A stretch of 64,000 nt of DNA from contig JBBHKE010001779.1 in assembly GCA_037447655.1 (NCBI GenBank), positions 98,457 to 162,456 on the forward strand. The letters are read 5' to 3'. The stretch is from Zygnema cylindricum (Eukaryota > Streptophyta > Zygnematophyceae > Zygnematales > Zygnemataceae). The notes beneath the pieces are model-generated. The model searched no databases. It was not told the origin of the DNA and was given only the letters and a program-made list of their open reading frames with translations. Below, in pieces: positions 22,101-33,301 of this stretch (positions are counted from its first letter, which is position 1; every line of letters begins with the position of its first letter). A program made the position numbers and the translations under genes.

Positions 22101-24763
22101 TTCCACGTCTTTCGTGCTTAATTGATCCACTTATTTCTATATTCCGCTTTTCACTTGTGGACAGAACTCGGACGTCCTGTTTTTTAAGGAATGTATGAGA
22201 TGGAAGTGATTTGACTCTTCATAACTTTGTCAGATGGCATTTAATCTCAGCGGACTGTACTCATCCGTTTCCTTTATTTTTTTCTTTGTTTTATTCCAGA
22301 CAAATGTTTCACATGAAATTGTGTCAAACAACAGCAAAGCCTGTCACAACTGTGGCCAGTATGGACATTTGAAGCGTGATTGCGCTTCACTGGTATGCAC
22401 GCCTTCGGCTAACCTTTCTTATTTGAGGTTGTTTGTATTTAATGTACCTGAAGAGTTTGTGGGTAATTAAGCATACGTAATTGCTGGCATACCGGTATGA
22501 AAGTGCAGTCATGGTACAGAAAACGTTACAAATTTTAACTCTTTCTGTACGAATAATGCAGTGACTGGCAAGTAGAGCCAGTAATTGCGCGTGTAGATAT
22601 AGTTGTATACTCATGTAGTGTAATATTGAGCTGTAGTGAGCGTTTTTGGCACTAAAAATCTTCGATATTTGTACAATTTTGTTATAATCGTACAATTTAT
22701 TGTACATACTAATAACACCATTATTCTCGTGTGTAATTACCCTATAATCCTATGAGGTGGGCCTGTGTGTTCTGTTATTGACCAATGTGTGTCATCTTCC
22801 AGGAAATGGGTGGTCCAAGTGTGAAGGCTTGCCATATTTGTGGTCAAGTGGGTCACCTTAAGCGTGACTGTACAAACCAGGTTAGTTCATGTACACTACA
22901 TTTTATAGCCTGCTGAAGAACCTATTCTGATTTTCCATACAGTTGCGGTTACAGTAATAGTTACATTGTCACTAAATGCATCTCATTAAACATTTCAACG
23001 AACTGAAGAATCTATTTTGATTTTCTCAACATGAAGATGTGTAACCCAAGTACCTATTCTGATTATTTTGTATGTATTTGTCCATGAAGTTAAAGTAACA
23101 CCGTCTCTTTAAATGATGCTCTTTACTGCAAAGCGCAGTGTAAGTCTATTTCTACTCATGAGCTAGGTGGGTTGCTGCACTCTATTAGGCATTTATCAAG
23201 TTATCTGATTTTCTATTTGTTCATTGTTTATTGTTTTCTTTTTTTTGTTTGTTCGTCTCAAATTCAGGTTAATGGAGGTGGCCAAGATATGCCTGGGAGC
23301 TTTTCAGCAAAAACTTGTCATGGTTGCGGTATTGCCGGCCATATCAAGCGTGACTGTCCAACCGGGGTAAGACAGCTATTCTCTCGAAATTGTCCAGCAA
23401 TTCAAATTCTTGAAGTTGTCTAAACGGGCTATCCTCCCTCTTATTTTTCCAACTGACATGTGAATCTGTTTTTTACTTTGATTCAAGGAAATCCATAGCT
23501 ATTGCCATGTATATCTTAGCACAAGTAGCATCCTATTTGGATCCTACACTGTAAATCATTAGCGTTTAAAAAACTAATTTGGTGCCTGTTTTTTTTCATT
23601 TCAACACTTGGTTTAAATAGTGTGAATAGCTGTTTTTTCTTATCGGTAATTTATTAAGCGGTTAAAAATCATTCACATTGATAGTGTGTAAATTGTATTA
23701 ATAACACAAACAAATCTGTATGCTTTTGAATTCTAAGATAATTTACTGTGTACTGCAACTCAGAATGGCGGTGGCGTGGAGGAAAAAGCTTGCCATCTAT
23801 GTGGCCAATTGGGACATCTGAAGCGAGATTGTCCTCAGGGAGGACCTTCTAACAGGGTAAGCTTGTTTTTTTATCTTTCTTTTCTGAAAACTGTTGCAAT
23901 CGGCATTGATTCTTTGCCTCCTGAAATTGGTGCCATACAATTACCCGATGTCACATACAGATTGTCACCTGGACTAATGGGAGAAGTACATTTGAGGCAT
24001 CAAGCTGTGAGGCATGTTTTTAAGTATCTATGCTTCCATTTCCTGCTAATAGGGAAAGTGTATGAGCCCTGGAACTGGTGTTACTTGGCCAGTAATTAAA
24101 GTACTTGTACAAATAACTGAAGGATTTTGTATTGTAGTAATCTTTTCTGTAAGATTACGGTGATTTATTGTCATATCGCCAGTAGTTTTGTACACAACAT
24201 TACCCTGTATGAGTTGAAGGATTCCTAGTGACAGTTGTATCGTTGCTTGATTTCCTGTCGATTATTATTTGTTGTCAATATCAGTTTCTGTAATTGCTAA
24301 ATGTAACTGGTGTAGTATGGGGGATAGAAGCTAGTATTGAACATTCTAGAAATATTTGCTTTTCACGTAAGGATTCAAGTTCTTGTCTGCTATGCACAAT
24401 AAGTTAGTTTTCTAACTATAATTGGCTATTGTGCGTTATTCGTCAAAACTGACGTATTAACTGCAATTGAAGATGTCGTGCGTACTGCACAGTAACTTAG
24501 TTAGGAACTCTAATTGATCATAAACTTGGTTCGGCACAAAAAAAACATTATCAAAACTTAATTTTTAAATTCAATTGAAGAACTATGTGGACAAGAAGAC
24601 AGTAACTTAGTAACTAAAACTGAATGTATACTTTGTTCGGCACTCTAAAAACATTTTTGACTTTGATTTGCTATTTGCAATTTTTGATATGCAGGCTTGC
24701 CATCAGTGTGGGGATCTCGGACATCTGAAACGTTTCTGTCCCCAGATCATTCCCGTCGTCTGA
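19148..24763 (+). CDS. CCHC zinc-knuckle protein, CNBP/GIS2-like (5' end missing)
   Basis: Spliced exons: 19148-19335, 19888-19950, 20396-20524, 20751-20843, [21399-21461, 21943-22071, 22300-22392], 22803-22880, 23268-23366, 23764-23856 and 24695-24763 (TGA). The bracketed exons repeat the three before the N gap. Each knuckle is C-x2-C-x4-H-x4-C. The first exon carries HIARDC-type knuckles; later exons carry a stereotyped CHNCGQYGHLKRDC form. I count about 11 knuckles, or 14 with the bracketed copies. Proteins with serial CCHC knuckles bind single-stranded RNA or DNA and act in translation or RNA handling; the function here is inferred. Every boundary after the first is phase 0, and the last five exons hold one knuckle each, so loss or gain of an exon keeps the frame. 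The 5' exons were not found. Confidence 0.85.
19607..21110. repeat. Left copy of a 1.5-kb near-identical repeat (exons and introns)
   Basis: This segment, from a C-run to CACTAAAAAT, is repeated at 21121-22659 with a few percent substitutions and some indels, including an extra ~35 bp near 21793-21830 in the right copy. It contains three CCHC exons. The left copy ends exactly at the N run. Confidence 0.9.
21111..21120. other. Assembly gap (10 N)
   Basis: Ten N bases sit exactly at the junction between the two copies of the 1.5-kb repeat, inside the CCHC gene. The length is probably a placeholder rather than a measured gap. Confidence 0.98.
21121..22659. repeat. Right copy of the 1.5-kb near-identical repeat
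   Basis: It begins directly after the N run with a C-run that aligns to 19607 and ends with CACTAAAAAT at 22659, after which unique sequence continues. Its three exons (21399-21461, 21943-22071, 22300-22392) keep frame and splice sites. Confidence 0.9.
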
Positions 24764-26539
24764 ACACTTACCGGAGATCTTCCTTCGATTTGATGTGGGA
24801 ATGAAGGAGAAGGAGAGGGAGAGGGAAATGAGGGACCTCGACTCTGGTGATCTTTATTTCCTAAACTGGGAAAATTTCAATTTCAAGGTTACACCAGCTT
24901 AAAAGTAGTTCTATCAATCGTTCATTACTCAACCGGCTTCATGAAAATTAGGACTAAAAAGAAACTCAAGCTTTAGTCAATCAGGTTTTGATAAGTGTGG
25001 AAAATAGTATTTTTCTTCAATTACTAGAAAAACCGAAGGGCTTAAAATTTAGTGCTTTTTTTACCTCTAGGTATGTAGGTCTTTTATAATCTGAAAGCTC
25101 ATTTTGACAAGCTGTAGCGGGAATTTTGGCCTTGCTTTTCAGCGAGAAATATGTGTTAAAGGACCAACTACCGTAATTAGTGTGAATCATACTATTTCTT
25201 TTTCCGGGCCTCAGTGGCAAAGTTGTGGTGTTGCCTAGTCTTTTAAGGGATTCTCTTGTTAGGTGTCTTGCTAGGTCTACTAGATTGCATACGATTGACC
25301 TCTAGGATCTTAAATTTAGTGTATTTTTTGTTTTTTGTTTATGTTTTTTATAATTTGTGCGCTTCTATCCTTTTTTTTTGCAGTGTCAGTTTGTTTGTAC
25401 ACTTACTGTTGTCCGATGTTTTTATGTTTGAAAATTGGTGGGTCGCGATTTTCATGTTTTTTAGTAGTTAGAGTTAGAATTTGTGATTTGGGATATTCGA
25501 TGGAAAATCACGGTAAGAATGGAAAGATTCGAAGTTTACTGCTTCTAAATTTGTGATAGGCTGCCCTGGAACACACGAAGAATTGTTATCAGCGTTGATA
25601 ATCGTAATTATCGTTTATAATCGTTATTAGTGGTGATAATTGTCACTAGCGTTAATAATTGTTGTTAGTGGTGATAATTGTCACTAGCGTTAATAATCGT
25701 CATTAACGTTGATAATCCTTATTAGCGCTGATAATTGTTGTTAGCGCTGAAAATCGTTGTTAGCTTTGATAATCGTCGGTAGTGTTGATTATCGTTGTTA
25801 GCGTTGATAATCGTTAACTGCAAATAGAGGCATCAAAAAAAACTAAAACTGTGATCATGAAAATAGCAAAAAACGGTAAAATATTGTGAATTACTGAATG
25901 ACATTACTGTCACATTAACACGGGGGAATATGTCCGAACTGATTATGAACGCTCTGTTTTCTTATTCCGTCGGAACCTTCCTTATAGTTCCTCTTCTAAA
26001 AAGAAGTCAAGCGTAACCGTGGTCAATGGTGTGCACTGTACAGTGTCAGCGAAATCGAGGTTCCAGAAACCACGTTGCGCCTTCCTACGAAATTAGAATC
26101 TTTAGTGAATCTGAATCAAACACGTGGCAAACACAAACTGCTAAAATCTTTCCATTGTACCTAACTGTTACGTTTTTAGCATAGATCGCAGCGCGGGACC
26201 AACTCCTGTTGTCCAAGTGGCATACCGTTATACCGTACAGTTTTAAAATCCCGTCGCCACGCACCATTCAGTTATTATTGATTTCGTACATCGCCAAATT
26301 ACATTTATTTAGGCATATATTTGCGGAACAGCTTTGCAAAGTACTCATTATGAACCTTTCTCATTCGAATATTTCGAAACAGTACGCTTGGGGAGAACAG
26401 AAATGTACCTTTGCGGAGTACCGATTATGATACGAGAAATATAGCTTGTCCGGATTACTTTACAAAATAAATAAATTTTAAATTTGAAAATAATATTTTG
26501 GGAGCCAAAGTCAGGTTACCAGAATTATAAATTTCAGCT
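24764..26539. other. Intergenic, mostly AT-rich, with one tandem array
   Basis: The 3' flank of the CCHC gene starts with a short purine run (24803-24830). Apart from the tandem array at 25582-25816 I see no gene or mobile element in this spacer. Confidence 0.5.
25582..25816. repeat. Degenerate ~21-bp tandem array (TAGCGTTGATAATCGTTGT)
   Basis: About a dozen imperfect direct units of the type TTAGCGTTGATAATCGTTG follow one another without spacers. Variation is spread through the unit. Confidence 0.8.
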
Positions 26540-26838
26540 GAAAGAGGGAGAGAGGGCGAGAGGGGGAAAGAGAGAGAGGGAGAGGTAGAGAGCGAGGGAG
26601 AGAGGGCGAGAGAGAGGGAAAGAGAGAGAGAGAGGGGTAGAGAGCGAGGGAGAGAGGGCGAGAGAGTGGGAAAGAGAGAGAGAGAGAGAGGGGTAGAGAG
26701 CTAGGGAGAGAGGGCGAGAGAGTGGGAAAGAGAGAGAGAGAGAGAGAGGTAGAGAGCGAGGGATAGAGGGAGAGGGATAGCTAGAGGGAGAGAGAGAAGG
26801 GGAGGGAAAGCGAGAAAGAGAGGGAGAGGGAGAGAGGC
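26540..26838. repeat. Purine-rich (GAGAGG)-type tandem array
   Basis: A higher-order repeat of roughly 55 bp (GGTAGAGAGCGAGGGAGAGA and variants) is built from GA dinucleotides and runs to just before the patatin gene. It is followed by an (AAAT)n run at 26855-26890. Confidence 0.85.
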
Positions 26839-26853
26839 AACAGGCATGAGTCA

Positions 26854-26890
<37 letters not shown>

Positions 26891-26913
26891 AATTAATAAA
26901 AAGAGGGAGGGAG

Positions 26914-29900
26914 ATGGGATTTGGGGATTTTCCTGACAAGGACCTTCATGGATTGTGGTGTGGCCTTGGGTCGGATAAGGGGGCTGGAGGGAGAGAGAGG
27001 GAGAGGGAGAGGGAGAGAGAGAGAGAAGAGGAGAGCAAGAGAGACGGGGAGAGAGAAAGGGAGAGGGAGAGAGAGGAACAGGGGGATGCCATGGGAAAGA
27101 CAGAGCTACAGAAGAAGATCGGCGGGAGGAAGGGAGAGAGAGAGGACGGAATGAATGAAAGGGGGGAAGGGGAGAGAGAGAAGATGGAAAGAGGAGATAC
27201 CGGAGAGATGGGAGGGAGAGGAGAGAGTGGAGAGACGGAAGTCGGAGGGGAGAGAGGAGAGGGAGGGGAGAGAAGAGAGGGAGGGGGGAGAGGGAAGGTG
27301 TGTGTTCTTAGCATAGATGGGGGGGGGATGAGAGGGATCATTCCGGCTCGTCTTTTAGCGCACGTGGAGGACATGCTTCAGGAAAAGACAAAAAATCCTG
27401 AGGCGAGGATCGTCGATTATTTTGATATTGTAATTCTCTCCCTCTCCCTCTTCCTCTCCCTCTCCCTCTCCCTCTCCCTCTCCCTCTTCCTCTCCTCTCT
27501 CTCTCTCTCTCTCTTTTTCTCACTCCCTCTCACTCCCTCTCTTTCTCTCTCTTGTTTTGTTTTCTTCTCTCTCTCTGGATTTTATTCCCTCTCACCCCCT
27601 CTCCCTCTCCCTCTCCCTCTCCCTTTCCCTCTTTCTCTGCCTCTCCCACTCCCTCTCCCTCTTACCTCTCCCTCTCTTTCACTCTTTTTCTCTCTTGATT
27701 TGTTTTCTTCTCTCTCTCTCTTTTCATTTGATTCCCTCTCCTCTCCTCTCTCTCTCTCTCTCTCTCCTGATTTTATTCTCCCCCTTTTTTTCTCTCTCTC
27801 TCTGTTATTTTTCTCTCTTGCTTTCCTCTCTTCCCAATCTTTCCTTCCCCCTTGATCGTTTCCATCCTTCTTCCCTCTTCCTTCCTATCCTGTCCCTCTC
27901 TTTTCATCTTTTCTCTCTTCACTCTCTCCCCCCGATCTTTAATCCCTCCCCTGTCTCTTCCCTATAAATTCTCCTTTCTCTTTCTCTTTCTCTCTTTCCT
28001 GTCTCCCTCCTCCCTATCTCTCTCCTCCCTATCTCTTTCTTGTCAGTGGCTAAGGACTACGGCCGACTCATTCCCATAAACCTCTCTCTCTCCCCCTTCC
28101 CATGTCTCTCTTCTTCCCCCATTCCATCCTCCTTTGCTCTCCTCCTCTACACTCTCATTCTTCCTCCTCTTCCAACCCCGCATTGATCTTCTCTTCCACT
28201 CCCTCTACCTCCCCCTCCCCCTCCTCCTCCCCCGCCTCCCTCTCCTCTCCCCCCGCCCCCGCCTCCCTCTCCCTCTTCCCCCTCCCCCCTCCCCCGTCCC
28301 CAGCCTTCTTCTTCCTCCCCCTCTCCCTCCTTCTTTCCCTCTCCCTCTCCCCCCTTCCTGCCCTCCCTCCCCCCTTCCCGCCCTCCCTCTCCCTCTCCCC
28401 CATCCCCCCTTCCCGCCCTCCCTCTCCCTCTCCCCCCTCCCCCCTTCCCGCCCTCCCCCTCTTTTGTTCTCCTCCGCTCAAGTTTGTCATTGGAATTTTG
28501 TCCTTTTGGAAAAAGACGACGGTTATACGTCTATTTTTAGATCACTTTTAAATTATATTTTTGCTTTTTTTACATTTTTGTTTCGAGTTCACAATCATTA
28601 TGTGTATTAAATAAAATAATGTCAATTACAAATAAATAAATAAACTAATAACTAAATAAGAATCTACCCAATTTCTCCCTACATTTCATTCTCACATCCA
28701 TTTAAAAAATATTAAAATAATTTCATTGGGAGATTTTTTTTCCTGTTTCCGCCATCTTCCTTTTTTTTTAACCTTCTTCATTCTTTTTTCACTTCTTATT
28801 TTTCGCATTTCTCTTTTTTTTATATCTCTGTCTTCTCTCTGTCTGCCGGCCCCCTCTCCATCCCTCTCTCTCTCTCTCCCCCCCTCCCTCCCTCACTTCC
28901 CCTTCCTCTCTTCCCCCCCTCTCTCTCCCTTCTCTCTCCTTTTCCTCTCCCTCTCCCTCTCCCTCTCCTCTCCTTCTCCCTCTGGAGAGAAACCCCTATT
29001 ATCGGTAAACTTTTTGTGGTAATGAGAATGGGTCACTTGTAGCCTCAAAACTTAGGGAGAGTGGTGAAAGAGGGAAGTGAGAGGGAAGAGTGAGGTATAG
29101 AGAGAGGAAATAGAGAGAGAAGAGAGAGAGAAGAGAGAAGGAAGAGAGGGAGAAGGTAGGAAAGAGAGAAGGAATAGGAAAGGTAGGGAGGAGAGGGAGA
29201 GGAAGGAGGAGGGGGAGAGGGAGGGAGGAAGGAGGGAGGGAGGGAGGGGAGGGAGAGTCCGGAGATCGAGAGGGAAAGAGGGAAGGAGGGAAGGAGTGAG
29301 GGGAGGGCAGGGAAACAGAGAGAGAAGAGAGATATTTGAAACCAAACCTAAACTTCTTCGTGGGAACAGAAACGGTGGTCACAGGGAGCCGGGACTTCCG
29401 TTGGAGCTCTCATAACTCTCATGCTTTTTTTGGGGGAGGGAGGGAGAGAGGGAAGGAAGGAAGGAGGAGGGTAGGAGGGACGGGAGTGAAACCGGAGATT
29501 AAAACCTAAACTTTTATCGCGGGAACGGAAACGGTGGTCGCAGGGAGCCGGAACTTCCGTTGGAGCTCTCATAACTCTCATGCTTTTCTCGGGCGACGAA
29601 AACTCTCGTCCTCTTTTTCGAGCCCACGAAGCTTGGGACTTTATTCGAACCAATTGTCAAAACATTTTCTTCACTCCCTGGTGGACGATGTTTTATTCCC
29701 GAGTTCGAGGCATTTTTTCCCCGAAATTTTCTGCCCGACCGCTCGAATCTGTCCTCCAATCTTGTTTGACTCGACAAAAGGACGGCCGGATTCTCACGTT
29801 GAGAGACACTTTGAGACCTGTTCTCGTACCGTGTTTCGATTTGTCCCGGGCGGCGGTTTTCGTCTTTTCTCGAAAGGCCGCAATAGACGATGGAAAATGG

Positions 29901-31522
29901 AATTTCCGGCTGTGGGAAGTGTTAAGGGCCGCTTGTGCCGCTCCCTCTCTCTTCGGACCATATAAACTGTGGTCTCTCGAGGGTGTGACATCTGTCACAG
30001 CCATCGACGGAGCGTTGGTGATGAATAATCCGGTACGTCTGTGAGAAAATCTGATGAATTCTCTTTTGCGGCATCTTTTTCTTGCATTCTTTTGTCCCTC
30101 TCTCTCGCTCTCCCTCGTCCTCGCCCTCTCCTGCTCTCTCTCCCTCTCCCTCTTCTTCTCTCTCTCCCTCGCCCTGGCCCTCTCCCTTCCCTCCCTTCCT
30201 TTCTCCACCTCTCCCTCTGTTTCTCCCTCCCCCCCCCCTCTAGCTAATTATAAACTCTAATATCGAATCATTTTAAGGGATTTTTGACACCTGTCCTCGA
30301 AGTCTGGTTGAATATTTTCTGGTTTAACATTTGGGAATATGAGGCTTCGATAAGAATGATCTTAATTTGTGCGACACATTGATTATCATTTATGTTAATT
30401 GTTATTTACCTATGTTGTTTACCTTTGTTATTACTAACATTAACTATTATTCACATTATTTATTATTTGCATTAATTGTTATTAATGTTAATTGTTATTT
30501 TCTATGGAATGTTGTGTCGCCTAATTAATTGATCCATTGTGCAATTTGTTAATTTAAATCGAAAAAAAAACAAAATAATTAATGTGAAACTAGCGACACG
30601 TTAAAATGTTTTGGATTTTCGGGATATCGGGGATAATGGGGATTTTGAGGTTGTGGGGTTTTGTCCAGACAGCGGCAGTTGTGACTCATGTCCTTCACAA
30701 TAAAACCGAGTTCCCTAATTGTCGAGGACCGAGAGATATTCTCCTTCTCTCTCTCGGGACGGGACAATTTGCTCACAAATACGAACACGAAGAAGTTCGG
30801 TCTTGGGGAGTTGCCCAATGGGCAAAACCGGTTTTGAAAATTATTGGAGATGGGATTGCAAGTATGGTTGACCAAACCGTCGGTCTCGCTTTTCCTAACG
30901 ATGTCAAACATCAATATTTACGATTACAAGTGAGTCGGTTCATTGATTTGTCTGTTTCTCGATTTGTTGGTTTCTCGATTTGTCGATTTCCCGAAATTGT
31001 CGGTTATGGTTGTTTTTTTTTTCTAGTTTTACATGTGTTTGTTTCTTTGTGTGTGTTATGTTTTGTGTTTTGGGTTTATATTTTTGTTTCTATTTGTATT
31101 TAGATTTGTTTTTATTTGTGTTTGTGTTTTTGTTTTTATGTATTTGTATTTGTGGAGTCATCCGATCCCTGTCCCTCAAATGTTGAGAAATTGACAAATG
31201 TTCCTTCACTCTTTCTGTTTTTTCTTTTTTTTTCCTTAAGGTTGTGGGATTGCCGAAAAAAGCTTTTGACGAGTCATCGGATCCTTGTCCCTCGAATGTT
31301 GAAAAATTGACTCAAATGGCGGATTCAATTCTTGACCAATCCGCGCAAATTCACGAAGCTTTTGGACCAATAATAGAGTTGACACAAACCAATAAAGAGA
31401 GACTTTCGATTTTTTTGGACGCGGTAATTGAAGAACACGAAGCTAGAAAAAACCGCGTCGAAAAATGTGTAAATATTTTGCAATCTCCGTCGTTTAAATT
31501 TGAAGAATCGAAGGAAGTGTGA
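26914..31522 (+). CDS. Patatin-like phospholipase / lipid acyl hydrolase
   Basis: Exons 26914-27429, 29544-30032, 30669-30929 and 31241-31522, all phase 0 with GT-AG introns, give 515 residues from the first ATG (457 from the ATG at 27088). The patatin core is complete: oxyanion loop DGGGMRG, DYFDI joined across intron 1 to the nucleophile elbow GTSVG, then LTLRDTLRPVLVPCFDLS, the catalytic-Asp motif IDGALVMNNP, HVLHNKTEFP and LLLSLGTGQ. The sequence after the elbow resembles plant group III patatin-like proteins, which from memory often lack the GxSxG Ser; here it is present. The family deacylates phospho- and galactolipids in the cytosol or at membranes (inference). Residues ~27-130 are a Glu/Arg/Gly-rich tract encoded by a purine microsatellite. 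Introns 1 and 3 carry partial copies of the following exon starts. Confidence 0.9.
27430..29330. repeat. Polypyrimidine then polypurine tracts in patatin intron 1
   Basis: From 27430 to about 28470 and again 28850-28985 the + strand is almost pure C/T (CCTCTC and TCTCTC types). From about 29055 to 29330 it is almost pure A/G. The long frames here are composition artefacts. Confidence 0.85.
29344..29427 (+). pseudogene. Partial duplicate of the start of patatin exon 2 (decoy)
   Basis: This block repeats 29502-29586, covering the acceptor CAG and the first ~43 coding bases, with about eight changes. It preserves an AG acceptor at 29383-29384 and would again encode GTSVGALITLM, but then runs into a purine tract. 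The real exon at 29544 continues into the conserved patatin domain. Confidence 0.8.
31152..31200 (+). pseudogene. Partial duplicate of the start of patatin exon 4 (decoy)
   Basis: The sequence from GGAGTCATCCGATCC to TTGACAAATG resembles exon 4 at 31271-31318 and would encode SSDPCPSNVEKLT. It lies in intron 3, about 120 bp before the true copy, and lacks a well-placed acceptor. Confidence 0.75.
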
Positions 31523-31782
31523 CTTGAATAGGTAGAGGAGCGGGAGGCGAGGGAGGAGAGTGGGGAGAGAGAGGAGAGGGAGGCGAGTGAGGGGAGAGAG
31601 GAGAGAGCGAGGAGAGTGGGGATAGTGGGAAGAGTGAGGACAGTGAGGAGAGATTGGGGAGAGTAAAAACAGGTTGATGTTTTCTGTTTTTTTTCATATT
31701 TTTTGGGAAACTTGTCTGTTTTTTTGTATCCATTGGTGTTATTTTTTCTGAGATTTTGTTTGATTTTGTCCTAAAGGAAAGA

Positions 31783-31823
<41 letters not shown>

Positions 31824-32199
31824 ATATATTGGAGAGGAGAGAGAGGAGGAGGAGAGAGAATATATGAAATGAGGGCAAAGTCTTTAGATAAATATTTTTT
31901 TATTTTGTAACAATAGTTCGGTAGATTAGAATTTGTTTATTCTTTTTGTACAGAAATGGTTGTACATTTCTTTTTTGGAAATTTGTTTCGATCATTCATT
32001 CTTTTGTCTTTTTTATTTATTCTTTTTTTAAAAGAATTAAATCTGAAAGGGTGAAGTTCCATCAGACAAAAATTGAGTTTGTTGACATAATTTTGTACTT
32101 TGCCGCAATGTGTCGTACAGTTTTTTTTCTGGTTTTTTCTGGAAAACAACATTACAGAATACGTGATATTATTCTCCACGAGTCTGGGCGAGCGAAAAT
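31523..32199. other. Patatin 3' flank with GA microsatellites
   Basis: Purine-rich tracts lie at 31530-31665 and 31780-31870. A possible left end of a Tourist-like element (GGGTGAAGTTCCATCAG) starts near 32050, but no matching right end was found. No gene is supported. Confidence 0.5.
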
Positions 32200-33230
32200 T
32201 GAAACTCTGAGACCTCCATTTGACCTCAAAGTAGGCAGCTCACACGAAGCCTCTAGGATAACCCTGACCCCTTTGTGTTTCAGCAAGAATAACTGCCACC
32301 TTGGCAGACAAAAACTCTGACCACCTTTACCCCTGTAAAGGCAAGACTCCCCTGAGTCTATAGCAAAAAGAATATCTGAATTTGCTCCCCTGAGCAGTAA
32401 GTTATGAAGAGTCAAAGTTGACCTTTTGTACAAGAGCTCTCTGGGAGAGATAGTCTAATCTATCAAAAGTTTCTAAGTCCTATTTCTCTCTAAAACTCTA
32501 TCTACTGAAGTACGGCACTAATCATAAGAGTGTATTGTACATAAAGGTACATGTGCCGATGTTCTTTGTGTACGGCCATTGTACAACATGGCCAACAAGT
32601 CGACATATGTCATTTTTGGATTCGTTCCCGGAATCCCCAGAGATGCCGAAATCCAATGTGATTGTGCCACGTGGCAATTGATGTGACGTCGATCATAAAC
32701 CGCCGAAAACTCATTCCGCGATCTCGGCATGCTTCGTGGCCGTCCGATGAAGTCGGATTACAATCGTGACCGTCATAAATACTTGCGCACTATTTATTTC
32801 GCCTTCGGAAAAAAATGCGCGGTATCCGTTTCGGATGTTCCGTGGCCGTACATTACAACTGTATCTATGTCTAAATATTCCGTTGAATGAATATAGGCTA
32901 CGTGTTAACATGTAAATAATTACGAAACCCTATATGTCAAACTATGATGCTAGACTAATTGGCTAAGGCTACCGGATATGTTGACGGCGGGTAGGTACCA
33001 GGTTCAAATCCAAGGACCGTCAATTTCTATTTTGGTAAATCTACCAAACTCTACAACCCGTAACTCTATCTCTAATCAGCATAGGCAGCCATGGCTCTAG
33101 CTCCCTCTTCAACCTTCAGTGACTACGACAAGTGTGGGAGCTGAAGAGAGAAGTTAGAGGCAGACTGTCTCGGCTTTTTCCTGCATTTTGCAAAACCTAG
33201 AAAATACTAAAATAACCTTTTATTTCTACA
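32200..33230 (-). mobile_element. Solo LTR of the window's Ty1/copia family
   Basis: It starts TGAAACTCTGAGACCTCC and ends ATTTCTACA on the + strand, and aligns along its whole length with the two LTRs of the element at 35507-41956, with more substitutions and 18 bp less. It is flanked by a perfect 5-bp duplication AAAAT (32195-32199 and 33231-33235). No internal region is present, so LTR-LTR recombination has removed it. Confidence 0.93.
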
Positions 33231-33301
33231 AAAATATTGACCGTTCGATTTTGTTTGGGTTGTCATCGTGACGGAATCTTTACAATCGTCTCTTAATGGA
33301 C

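Noticed and set aside
25582-25816. CRISPR-like direct repeats
   Set aside because: No spacers, diverged units and a eukaryotic context; it is a simple tandem array.
26534-29382. Many 60-160 codon Ser/Leu/Pro-rich frames in the patatin intron and flank
   Set aside because: Pure composition effects of purine and pyrimidine tracts; they conflict with the well-supported splicing of the patatin gene.
29534-29965. A 143-codon + strand frame overlapping patatin exon 2
   Set aside because: It is in a different frame from the exon encoding the conserved patatin residues and shows no domain.
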